Shown here piece after piece: positions 5,783 to 11,972 of a stretch of 39,342 nucleotides of DNA. The notes beneath the pieces were generated by a model, which searched no databases, had not been told where the DNA came from, and was given only the letters and a program-made list of their open reading frames with translations. The stretch is from a virus, in the IMG/VR virus record IMGVR_UViG_3300048918_000187, positions 1 to 39,342 of that record; one strand, written 5' to 3'. Position 1 is the stretch's first letter. Each line of letters begins with the position of its first letter. A program made the translations under genes and the position numbers.

Positions 5783-8178
5783 GCCTGCGCCTCTTGATAC
5801 GCTCGCGCTATTTCTGCCGCGCCTTCCAGCTGCGCCACGGGTCCACCGATACGGACATACAGGCGCGGTTTGCCTCCATCTGGCAGCACCACGTTGTTCA
5901 CGCGGCCATCTGTGAGGCCCGGATGGTAGTCGAAGCCTATTTCACGCATCATTTCGCGAATCTTATTGCTTGCCATCGGCACGCGCAGCGCATCGAGCCG
6001 CTTGGCGAGCGCCATGGAACTGACCCACCCGCCGCAAAAGCCCGGCATCTCCTGCGCCATGCATTCGAGGATGTCTTGCTCCACACGGCCCATGCCGGCG
6101 GCGATAGCCTCGTGGGTGGTGCTGGTGCGTGGCGCGCGGGTCTGAAATCGCGGGTCGAGATCGGAAGGGATAGGCCAGGTATGGAGAAACTCGGCCACCT
6201 TGGCATAACCTTTATCGTGCTTGAACCAATCGATCAACCGCTCAAAATAGCTATGCGTCAGCCCATCGCGCGCTAAATCATCGACATCTTGTTGCGCTGT
6301 GAAATAGATGGCTAAACGCCTGTCCCCACGTTTGATGTGGACGCTGTTGCGGTAGTTGGAGTTGAACCAAAAGTTACCGCAGATATCCTCACTCGTTTGG
6401 TCGAGCCCTTTCCGCGTGATCTGAATGCCTCCCTCCGCCGTGGATATCATCGGCTTGAGCGTTTCTAACGCATCCTTTCGTTTATCATCGATGCATATTT
6501 CTTCCACCACGTAAAAAATATTGCCCCACAACCACGCGTTAAAATTGTTGTCGATGTCTTTAGCGAGTGGGAAATGCACATAGCGCGCGCCGATAGCCTT
6601 GGCCACGCAAAGCGCTAGTAGTGACTTACCGTTTCCTTGCGCGCCTTGCACCAGTGGCGCCCATTGGAATTTATGGCCTTGGTACTGCACGCACGCCGCC
6701 ATGTAGGCCAACAGCTGCATCCGGTCGCCTTCGTCGGGCAGGATTTTTCCAAGGTGATTGAGGAAAGGTTGCACGTCGCCTTCCACGCGTTCGACATAGA
6801 TCGGCGTATAGACGTTCACCCGGCGGCGACCGCTCTCTAGAACGATACAACCGGCCGGTCGATCCGGCTTGAAGGCAATACCTTCGACGCGCGGGAAACG
6901 CACGAGCTGGCTCTCTGTGAACGCCTCATAGGCGTTGCGCACCACGCGGCCGTTCGCGCTGTCCATGATGAAGTTGTAGCCACCTTTAACGGCGCGAAAC
7001 TGGTCAGGCTTCAACAATCGCCCGCCAGGAATCATGACGCGGTGATGCTCCGCGACATACACGCAGCCTTTGAATAGATCAAGTTGCCCCTCAAGCCCTA
7101 AGAATGTCTCCCCAGTGACTAAGGCGGGCTCTGGCATCTCGTGCTCTGCGTCCTTTGGCGCCTCGCGCAACGTGGCCACGGCTTGCGCTTCGAAGGCATT
7201 TATATCAGCCTGTATCGGCTTATCCTGCAACCAGCTTGTCTGCTTGCCGCACGCTTGGCGGATGGTGCGCGGTAGATAGTAGTCCTCTCGCTCGGTCCAC
7301 TTGTCACGCACCAGTGCGCTTTGCCACATGAGCGACTGAATGCGCTCCGCATGGTTGCCCGTCCAGAAGGCCAGGTGTTGCGCAAGCGCCGCATCTGCGC
7401 TTGAGGCGTTGTAGCCGGTATCGCTGTCCGCATCCGGGTAGGCAAGCTGCAGCGCCTCGACGTTGGCCGTCCACAGATCCGCAAAGGCCGCCCGTGAGGC
7501 GTCGCCAAACGCACTAGCAAGCGATCGGCTGGCCATGGCGCGGCGTAGCAGCTCACTGTCCAGCGCCGGCCCGCGCCAGGCATCCACAGGCGTCTCGCTC
7601 CACCATTCCGCATCGTGGCCATTGACGCTCGGCTTATCGGGCGCGAAATAGGTGTTGACGATGGCCTCAAGCGTTGTGGCCGGCGCTTCCCACGCCGCGC
7701 TGCCGCGCGCTGCGGTACCGGTCAAGGCAACGAACCGATCGGCCGTATAGAACTCAATATTGCGCGCTATGTCCCGGCAAGCGTGGATAGGAGCGCGGCC
7801 AGTACCAATAAGATGAAGGCCAGTTCCACTGCTTGAGACTTCCATCGCCGCGCCTGGTAGCTGCGCACGAAGATCCTTTGCGAGCTGCGACCAGCCGCCT
7901 GCAGTCGCGCATCCGTCGATGTCGAGGAACCAGAAGGGGTCGTTAGCCGTGAAGCTGAATCCGACGCCATACGCATCGCCCAGGCCGCCAGCCAAAGCCA
8001 AAGCCGCATCCGCATCAAGCCAATGGTTCGGATCATTGTGAGCCCCCAAGCGCAGTGTGGTGGGATTGAGCGGCAGCTTGTCCATCTTGCCGGGCTTTTT
8101 GCGACTCGGCGCCAGACGATAGAGAACGAATTGCCGATACGCCACGAGGGGCTGCAGTGCCGCCGGTAGAACTTGCAT
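5755..8178 (-). CDS. Primase-helicase: AEP-type primase domain plus SF3-like helicase
   Basis: An 807-aa replication protein. Residues about 1-160 look like an archaeo-eukaryotic primase (prim-pol) domain: WFLDIDG with DxD at 86-88, SSSGTGLHLIG at 115-125 and TADRFVALTG near 145-154. A helical linker follows (about 200-310). The C-terminal half is a superfamily 3 type helicase (DUF5906/NrS-1-like) with Walker A GAQGNGKS at 512-519 and Walker B NIFYVVEEI at 553-561. It would prime and unwind DNA for the family A polymerase. GGGG precedes ATG by about 9 nt. The last codons (IDGTVNKG) are the translation of the regulatory module at 5763-5782. Confidence 0.82.
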   Translation of the reverse strand: MQVLPAALQPLVAYRQFVLYRLAPSRKKPGKMDKLPLNPTTLRLGAHNDPNHWLDADAALALAGGLGDAYGVGFSFTANDPFWFLDIDGCATAGGWSQLAKDLRAQLPGAAMEVSSSGTGLHLIGTGRAPIHACRDIARNIEFYTADRFVALTGTAARGSAAWEAPATTLEAIVNTYFAPDKPSVNGHDAEWWSETPVDAWRGPALDSELLRRAMASRSLASAFGDASRAAFADLWTANVEALQLAYPDADSDTGYNASSADAALAQHLAFWTGNHAERIQSLMWQSALVRDKWTEREDYYLPRTIRQACGKQTSWLQDKPIQADINAFEAQAVATLREAPKDAEHEMPEPALVTGETFLGLEGQLDLFKGCVYVAEHHRVMIPGGRLLKPDQFRAVKGGYNFIMDSANGRVVRNAYEAFTESQLVRFPRVEGIAFKPDRPAGCIVLESGRRRVNVYTPIYVERVEGDVQPFLNHLGKILPDEGDRMQLLAYMAACVQYQGHKFQWAPLVQGAQGNGKSLLALCVAKAIGARYVHFPLAKDIDNNFNAWLWGNIFYVVEEICIDDKRKDALETLKPMISTAEGGIQITRKGLDQTSEDICGNFWFNSNYRNSVHIKRGDRRLAIYFTAQQDVDDLARDGLTHSYFERLIDWFKHDKGYAKVAEFLHTWPIPSDLDPRFQTRAPRTSTTHEAIAAGMGRVEQDILECMAQEMPGFCGGWVSSMALAKRLDALRVPMASNKIREMMREIGFDYHPGLTDGRVNNVVLPDGGKPRLYVRIGGPVAQLEGAAEIARAYQEAQAIDGTVNKG

Positions 8179-8181
8179 TGC

Positions 8182-8370
8182 TTACCCCTGCGGATCAATA
8201 GCTTTCGGCGGCTCGATATAGGTCAGCACGCTTGATTTGTAAACGCGCAAATCGTCCCACTCATCGGAGCCGATTTCCTGCACGTAATACTCGTCGCACT
8301 CGCTACCGACATATACGACTCTCGGTCCACGGCGGTCTTGGTCGTCGCACCAGTAATAGCCGGTTTGCAT
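8182..8370 (-). CDS. Hypothetical acidic protein, 62 aa
   Basis: A 62-aa protein rich in Asp, Tyr and Trp (MQTGYYWCDDQDRRGPRVVYVG). ATG 8370 is preferred over an in-frame TTG four codons upstream because GGGGG is optimally placed before it. It is probably a small beta-rich fold. The gene lies between the TetR-like regulator and the primase, with a 3-nt gap to the latter, so it is cotranscribed. I recognise no family. Confidence 0.6.
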   Translation of the reverse strand: MQTGYYWCDDQDRRGPRVVYVGSECDEYYVQEIGSDEWDDLRVYKSSVLTYIEPPKAIDPQG

Positions 8371-8371
8371 G

Positions 8372-8674
8372 TCAACCCCCAATCAACCGCGCAGCCTTAC
8401 GCCGCAATTCCGCCGGCAACCGCTTGCACGCCGGATGTCGATGCATGATGCCCTGCGCCACCAACGGCACGTGCGCCGAATCCACGGCGAACCACACCAC
8501 CGCATCGCGCAGCGCGGCCATCGTGCCGAAGTAATGCGTAATGAGGCTAGGCGCGACGTGCGCCTGCGTGGCCACGTCCTCACGCGTCATCGTGGCATAG
8601 CTGCCACGTGCGGCCACCAGTGCCGCCGCGCTTAGGATATGGTTGGAACGATCGTCCGGTTGCATGCGTTTCAT
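8372..8674 (-). CDS. Short TetR/AcrR-family-like DNA-binding regulator, 100 aa
   Basis: Residues 10-60 match the TetR N-terminal helix-turn-helix domain: ILSAAALVAARG, then TMTREDVATQAHVAPSLITHYF (HTH about 29-50) and the following L-x-x-A-V helix. TetR regulators are normally about 190-220 aa. Here only about 40 residues follow the HTH, so there is no room for the usual ligand-binding and dimerisation domain, and dimerisation must be reduced or different. The start lies 4 nt after the methyltransferase stop and 41 nt downstream of a TTGAC-N6-GTCAA palindrome, suggesting autoregulation. It is the best candidate for the protein that reads all four such sites. Confidence 0.75.
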   Translation of the reverse strand: MKRMQPDDRSNHILSAAALVAARGSYATMTREDVATQAHVAPSLITHYFGTMAALRDAVVWFAVDSAHVPLVAQGIMHRHPACKRLPAELRRKAARLIGG

Positions 8675-8677
8675 GGG

Positions 8678-9466
8678 TTACTCGTGAGTCTTGGGATCGG
8701 CGCTAGAGTCGGCGCTATTGACGGTGTTGTCAAGAGCTGCGCTTATGAACTCGGCGGCTTGGTGCGGGTTGATCGCGTTGCCGTAGGCGCGCAATCGTCC
8801 CATGCGGTTGGGTACCCCATCAGCAAGCGCGCCAACTCCGGATTTAGATACCCAGGTCGGCCAAGCGCCCTCTGCATGAATTCGCTCAATGGAACGCCAC
8901 GCGAGTGCAATTTCCGAATTTCCAACAGTCTGCGACTGTACCGCCCACGGTAGTCTCGATTGGTTGGCGTCGGAAGCGCACCAATAGTTTCGGTCTCGGA
9001 TATGCGGCGCACCGACGCTCGCAGACGGGAACGGGACACTCCCGAAGGCGTAACCCACGCTTTCCAGGTCAGCGTGTACAAGGTCGATCCAAGCATCGAC
9101 AGCCTTTGCCGCAACTTGTTCTCCAAAGAGGATTGCAGGCTTGCACTGGCTGATGAGGTGGAAGAAAGCGGGCCACAGGTGCCGCTCATCAGCAAACCCA
9201 GCGCCTTTGCCTGCCGCGCTGAAAGGTTGGCAAGGGCAACTCCCGGTCCAGAGTTGTGCGTCGTCGGGCACGCTAGCGAGTCGCAAGGCGAGACTCCATC
9301 CGCCGATGCCTGCGAAGAAATGACATTGTGTAAATCCATCGAGGTCATGGGGCGTCACGTCTTCAATTGATCGAGTGTCCACGAAACCGAACGGGATATG
9401 CCCGGCGTCGATAAGGTTGCGCAACCACTGCGCGCAATAGGGGTCAATCTCGTTGTAATAGTTCAC
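8678..9466 (-). CDS. DNA (cytosine-5) methyltransferase
   Basis: A 262-aa C5 methyltransferase that would methylate phage DNA at carbon 5 of cytosine, plausibly to evade host restriction. The motifs appear in order: FFAGIGG at 50-56 (SAM binding, motif I), GSCPCQPF at 75-82 with catalytic Cys79 (motif IV), LFGEQV near 113-118 (motif VI), APHIRDRNYW at 153-162 (motif VIII) and a C-terminal AYGNAINP block (motif IX/X). It is shorter than bacterial Dcm-type enzymes (commonly 300-450 aa), with a compact target-recognition region. The start overlaps the upstream stop (ATGA). A second long open frame overlaps most of it, and an operator palindrome lies in its last codons. No cognate restriction enzyme is seen. 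Confidence 0.88.
   Translation of the reverse strand: MNYYNEIDPYCAQWLRNLIDAGHIPFGFVDTRSIEDVTPHDLDGFTQCHFFAGIGGWSLALRLASVPDDAQLWTGSCPCQPFSAAGKGAGFADERHLWPAFFHLISQCKPAILFGEQVAAKAVDAWIDLVHADLESVGYAFGSVPFPSASVGAPHIRDRNYWCASDANQSRLPWAVQSQTVGNSEIALAWRSIERIHAEGAWPTWVSKSGVGALADGVPNRMGRLRAYGNAINPHQAAEFISAALDNTVNSADSSADPKTHE
8716..8733 (-). promoter_or_regulatory. Operator, copy 4, upstream of the TetR-like gene
   Basis: TTGACGGTGTTGTCAA on the plus strand (8718-8733), a perfect 5-bp-arm palindrome preceded by TA. It differs at one base from the minus-strand reading of copy 1 (TTGACGGCGTTGTCAA). It lies within the 3' end of the methyltransferase gene, 41 nt before the TetR-like start. A leftward -35 TTGACA (8733-8728) is present, but the expected -10 position is poor. 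Confidence 0.6.
8743..9348 (-). CDS. Overprinted ORF inside the methyltransferase gene, 201 aa
   Basis: An open frame of 201 codons on the same strand as the C5 methyltransferase but in another frame. Its protein is not random-looking: LSARQAKALGLLMSGT, LGSTLYTLTWKAWVTPSG, SRLRASVRRISE and LNPELARLLMGYPTAWDDCA match, as I recall, a hypothetical protein annotated repeatedly in phage and prophage genomes. That recall fits an overprint, because the WKAWVTPSG and LRASVRR segments are the shifted reading of the methyltransferase GYAFGSVPF...GAPHIRDR segment. No good Shine-Dalgarno precedes ATG 9348. It may be a true dual-coding gene or an open frame carried along by methyltransferase conservation. 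Confidence 0.35.
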   Translation of the reverse strand: MTSMDLHNVISSQASADGVSPCDSLACPTTHNSGPGVALANLSARQAKALGLLMSGTCGPLSSTSSASASLQSSLENKLRQRLSMLGSTLYTLTWKAWVTPSGVSRSRLRASVRRISETETIGALPTPTNRDYRGRYSRRLLEIRKLHSRGVPLSEFMQRALGRPGYLNPELARLLMGYPTAWDDCAPTATRSTRTKPPSS

Positions 9467-9810
9467 TTGCTGAGTTTGACCAATTTGTAACCGTGTTGTG
9501 CGGCTACGTAACGAACATGCTCCAATTGCCCGTTCAATCGCTCCGCCTGCTGTTCCTTTTTGTAGGCGGCGATAGCTTTCTTCAGTTCGCTAAACTTGAC
9601 GCCCGCAAGCTTGCACCACGCGCGGCGGATGTCATCATTCATAGCCCAGCCATCGTAGAGGTTTGAGCGTTTTTGCGATCGAACTTCCCCGTTTGGAAGC
9701 TTGATCAATGTCAAGCCTTTGAACACGACGATATCCACGCTGGATAGTTTGGTGCCGTCCGCCAGCCATTCCGCCAGCGGTTTAATGTGCATATCGATCT
9801 TGCTACTCAT
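9463..9810 (-). CDS. Hypothetical protein, 115 aa
   Basis: A 115-aa protein. The start at 9810 (MSSKIDMHIKPL) is chosen for its ATGA overlap with the preceding stop. The middle has a basic, Trp-containing helical region (DDIRRAWCKLAG) and the C-terminus is rich in Lys, Gln and Glu. It has no recognised family. It is tightly coupled to the methyltransferase downstream by a 4-nt overlap. Confidence 0.6.
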   Translation of the reverse strand: MSSKIDMHIKPLAEWLADGTKLSSVDIVVFKGLTLIKLPNGEVRSQKRSNLYDGWAMNDDIRRAWCKLAGVKFSELKKAIAAYKKEQQAERLNGQLEHVRYVAAQHGYKLVKLSK

Positions 9811-10001
9811 TGCCCCATCCTCTGCTGCATTTGCTCGGCGGTCCATGTCCCGTCCATGCACCAGCCGCCGCCGCGGCGATGCGGGAAATGATAGCCGGAA
9901 CACCGGCACGTATTGATGCAAGCCAGCCGCCCCGGCCGCGCGTCGCGCTTAATGCGCTGCGTGCAATTGCGGCGATGGCAGGGGCATTTACCGCGAGCCA
10001 T
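9807..10001 (-). CDS. Cys/His-rich zinc-binding protein, 64 aa
   Basis: A 64-aa protein with CPCHRRNC near residues 6-13, CINTCRC near 28-34 and GYHFPHRRGGGWC near 36-48, about seven Cys and three His. The GYHFPHRxGxGxC pattern is familiar from short phage zinc-binding proteins of unknown role. It overlaps both neighbours (14 nt upstream, 4 nt downstream). Confidence 0.6.
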   Translation of the reverse strand: MARGKCPCHRRNCTQRIKRDARPGRLACINTCRCSGYHFPHRRGGGWCMDGTWTAEQMQQRMGQ

Positions 10002-10173
10002 TGAGAAACGCGCAAAGGTTAAAGGCGTCCTGAAGCGCCGATTTTATTTCCGCGTTCTTATGGGGAGCGGCCCTGTAAGGGGCCACAGCCAACCACCTAC
10101 GATGCATGCGGTCGAAAAACACGCGCGGCTTCTCATGCCTAAATAACGTCCCGCGCTTTGGTTTCCTATTCAT
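9988..10173 (-). CDS. Hypothetical basic protein, 61 aa
   Basis: A 61-aa Arg/Lys-rich protein (MNRKPKRGTLFRHEKPRVFF). The start at 10173 is chosen because the ATG overlaps the stop of the 48-codon ORF upstream (ATGA). Charge and size would allow nucleic-acid or protein binding. No family is recognised. Confidence 0.5.
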   Translation of the reverse strand: MNRKPKRGTLFRHEKPRVFFDRMHRRWLAVAPYRAAPHKNAEIKSALQDAFNLCAFLNGSR

Positions 10174-10316
10174 CGCCGTTGCCTCCCAACCCAATCAAGC
10201 GCCAGACAAATAAACGCCGCCGCGCCTTCGATGTCGCCGCTAATGTGGCGCTGCATCAGCGAGTGGTCGATGAAGCCCAGAAGGAACAAAACCAACGCGC
10301 AATAGAGCGGCCTCAC
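10170..10316 (-). CDS. Small putative membrane protein, 48 aa
   Basis: A 48-codon ORF starting with GTG at 10316 in a GTGA overlap with the stop of the VRR-NUC gene and ending in an ATGA overlap with the next gene. The N-terminal segment PLYCALVLFLLGFI is hydrophobic enough for a short membrane helix, and a second hydrophobic patch (GAAAFICLALDWVG) follows. The gap-filling position and stop/start overlaps on both sides are the main support. Confidence 0.5.
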   Translation of the reverse strand: MRPLYCALVLFLLGFIDHSLMQRHISGDIEGAAAFICLALDWVGRQRR

Positions 10317-10786
10317 AACGTTCCCTCCGCATTGGCAAAACACGCATCGCCGCCATACGCGGCCACGAGGGTGATATAGCGCTGTTGCGCCTCTTCGCGC
10401 GCGGTGCCGGTATAGCGCCAGGCGCTTTCCTTCACTTCACGCGCCACGAATTGGCCGATGATCGTGCCCACGTCGTGCGGCTCAATGGTGCGCTTACGGA
10501 TGCCGATCCAATCGCTCGACTTGAATTGGCGATTCATGGCCGGCGACTCGTTGCACAAGCCGTAGCGCACCGGCACGCCGCGCGCATCGAGCAAGGCGCC
10601 CACATTGTTGCGCCAGAGCAGCACGTCTTTCTCGCCCGCTTCCTTGCGGATACGACTGGTCACGGCCGCCTCACTCAACCCGTGAAAGGCTTCCTGCGGC
10701 GTCGGTTCCCAGCCCATGCGCTGCTTGAGGTCTTGCAGCGCGGCGAACGAGACGTTCCAGTGTTTAGCCCACTGGTAGAGGTTCAT
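10313..10786 (-). CDS. VRR-NUC domain nuclease
   Basis: A 157-aa protein whose residues about 50-145 fit the VRR-NUC branch of PD-(D/E)xK nucleases: VLLWRNNVGAL near 55, SDWIGI with the Asp near 91, FVAREVKES supplying the E-x-K pair near 113-117, and EEAQQRYITLVAAYGGDACFA near 130-150. Stand-alone phage VRR-NUC proteins act as structure-specific or Holliday-junction-type nucleases. A helical N-terminal 50 residues may bind DNA. The start overlaps the upstream stop (ATGA). It probably serves replication or recombination together with the helicase. Confidence 0.78.
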   Translation of the reverse strand: MNLYQWAKHWNVSFAALQDLKQRMGWEPTPQEAFHGLSEAAVTSRIRKEAGEKDVLLWRNNVGALLDARGVPVRYGLCNESPAMNRQFKSSDWIGIRKRTIEPHDVGTIIGQFVAREVKESAWRYTGTAREEAQQRYITLVAAYGGDACFANAEGTL

Positions 10787-11010
10787 TTGGCCATTTCCCC
10801 GAGCGCTTGTATCAGTCGAGCGTGGTCGGTTTTATCGCTCGGTTCGGCCGATCCGTCTAACGCGTCGATGCAATACCAAAGCGCATCAGCAGCGCTACCC
10901 GCCGCCTCGCGCAACTCAATCACTTCCGTCACCGCGCGTTGCAAATCGTGTTTGACCGGTCCGTCTGGCAGCGCGCTCACGGCGGCCTGCATGCGTGCGA
11001 TCGTGCCCAT
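10783..11010 (-). CDS. Hypothetical protein, 75 aa
   Basis: A 75-aa soluble, all-helical-looking protein (MGTIARMQAAVSALPDG). The ATG at 11010 shares its A with the upstream stop (TGATG), which is why this start is preferred over upstream in-frame codons. No family is recognised. The stop overlaps the VRR-NUC start. Confidence 0.55.
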   Translation of the reverse strand: MGTIARMQAAVSALPDGPVKHDLQRAVTEVIELREAAGSAADALWYCIDALDGSAEPSDKTDHARLIQALGEMAK

Positions 11011-11108
11011 CAGTGCACCACCAGCCACGTCACATGCGCGGAGAAGGCCGTCAACGCCAACGCGCACCACATGCCGCGCAGGAACCACTTGAGGTCATAG
11101 AGCGACAT
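11010..11108 (-). CDS. Very small membrane protein, 32 aa
   Basis: A 32-codon ORF (MSLYDLKWFLRGMWCALALT...) starting inside the end of the preceding gene and ending in a TGATG overlap with the next. The central ALALTAFSAHVTWLVV segment could span the inner membrane. Support comes from position and overlap only. Phages often carry such mini-membrane proteins, but no role can be assigned. Confidence 0.45.
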   Translation of the reverse strand: MSLYDLKWFLRGMWCALALTAFSAHVTWLVVH

Positions 11109-11385
11109 GGAACACCTTCAAGCCGGCCAGCACAACAAACACCGCGCAGGTGATAAGAAACGCCTTGATCACGAGGCCAACCATCGTGGCCTTGAAACCA
11201 CTCTCGTGAGGCTTGCCGTGCTGTGCCCATTCGCGGCGCATCGCCTTCTCTTGGGCCGGCGTCTGCTGCGAATGAAACCGCTCGTAGCTCACATCGTTGT
11301 TATGCATCGGCTCAAGCGAGTATTTCTTGTCAATGGTGCGCGGGTCGAATTCGGCGGTCACTTCAATTCCAGTGTTGCGGGTCAT
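11095..11385 (-). CDS. Hypothetical protein with C-terminal transmembrane anchor, 96 aa
   Basis: A 96-aa protein. The start at 11385 (MTRNTGIEV) has GAGGATAT upstream and overlaps the preceding stop (ATGA). Residues 1-65 are hydrophilic, with Gln/Glu/Arg-rich helices, and about 68-92 form one strong transmembrane helix (MVGLVIKAFLITCAVFVVLAG). A tail-anchored topology with a cytoplasmic N-domain is likely. Function unknown. Confidence 0.6.
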   Translation of the reverse strand: MTRNTGIEVTAEFDPRTIDKKYSLEPMHNNDVSYERFHSQQTPAQEKAMRREWAQHGKPHESGFKATMVGLVIKAFLITCAVFVVLAGLKVFHVAL

Positions 11386-11585
11386 GGTTGGATATCCTCG
11401 TATTGGGTTCCGTTCCAAACTTGAAGGCGGGAAAGAAACACTTTGTCTTTCTCGCTACGTTTTGCTTCGTTAAGCGCGTCCAGATGATCGTTTGCACCAA
11501 TCATGACCCAACCATAGCGGCCCTTATACCGGTACGAAATAAACCCTTCGGCTGCTAGCGGCAGATCGCATGTGTGTCGGTGCAT
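11382..11585 (-). CDS. Hypothetical protein, 67 aa
   Basis: A 67-aa soluble protein (MHRHTCDLPLAAEGFISYRYKGRYGWVMIGA). A beta-strand-rich N-terminal half with YRYKGRYGWVMIG is followed by a helix with a DALNEAKR motif and LQVWNGTQYEDI, a pattern known from small phage proteins of unknown function. It begins 6 nt after the Cys-rich gene and overlaps the next by 4 nt. Confidence 0.6.
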   Translation of the reverse strand: MHRHTCDLPLAAEGFISYRYKGRYGWVMIGANDHLDALNEAKRSEKDKVFLSRLQVWNGTQYEDIQP

Positions 11586-11591
11586 ACCATT

Positions 11592-11909
11592 TCAATACGC
11601 ATGCAAAAGAAAGTTTCCACGGCCGTGGTTCCTGCCGCCGCAACGGCATTCGCAGGCGCCATTGCACTTTCCATTAAGGCACTTGGCGTTACAAACATGT
11701 AGCGATGGACGCGCTTTCATTTCAATGGCGCGGGTCATAGGGAGCCATTCGCCATCGGCGGAGCGTCCCACGCGCTTACTGAAGCCGTCATCTTTGATGC
11801 CTTTGATGCCTGGAAACTTGGCCTCGAATTCTTTGTTCACCATGGTAGAAATGGTCAGCAGCTCTGTAGTTTCGCCGTTAAAGTCGCTGAAGTATTTGAA
11901 AGAAGCCAT
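11592..11909 (-). CDS. Hypothetical protein with Cys-rich C-terminus, 105 aa
   Basis: A 105-aa protein. ATG 11909 (MASFKYFSDF) is chosen because the upstream extension runs back through the promoter module and the end of the helicase gene. Residues 1-70 form a polar domain (NGETTELLTISTMV...), and the tail has CNAKCLNGKCNGACECRCGG, seven Cys in 20 residues, able to hold one or two zinc ions. It is the first gene after the operator-promoter module at 11944-11972. Function unknown. Confidence 0.6.
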   Translation of the reverse strand: MASFKYFSDFNGETTELLTISTMVNKEFEAKFPGIKGIKDDGFSKRVGRSADGEWLPMTRAIEMKARPSLHVCNAKCLNGKCNGACECRCGGRNHGRGNFLLHAY

Positions 11910-11943
11910 GGTGTCGTTTTCCGTGGTTCGTTGCGATGGGTTA

Positions 11944-11972
11944 ACTCTATTCCTTATTGACTGCGCCGTCAA
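11944..11972 (-). promoter_or_regulatory. Operator-promoter module, copy 2
   Basis: The palindrome TTGACTGCGCCGTCAA (11957-11972) has TA before the first arm. Read leftward, TTGACG at 11972-11967, a 17-nt spacer and TAGAGT at 11949-11944 (4 of 6 to TATAAT) form a plausible sigma70 promoter whose -35 is inside the operator. The gene at 11909 follows. The module is 27/34 identical to copy 3, including bases outside the palindrome. Confidence 0.7.

Noticed and set aside
7656-7671. TTGACGATGGCCTCAA inside the primase gene as an operator
   Set aside because: It has one mismatch in the palindrome, is deep inside a coding region and has no leftward gene start downstream within 100 nt.
8678-9466. 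A restriction-modification system
   Set aside because: No restriction endonuclease is adjacent to the C5 methyltransferase. The neighbours are a small hypothetical and the TetR-like gene, so a stand-alone protective methyltransferase is more likely.
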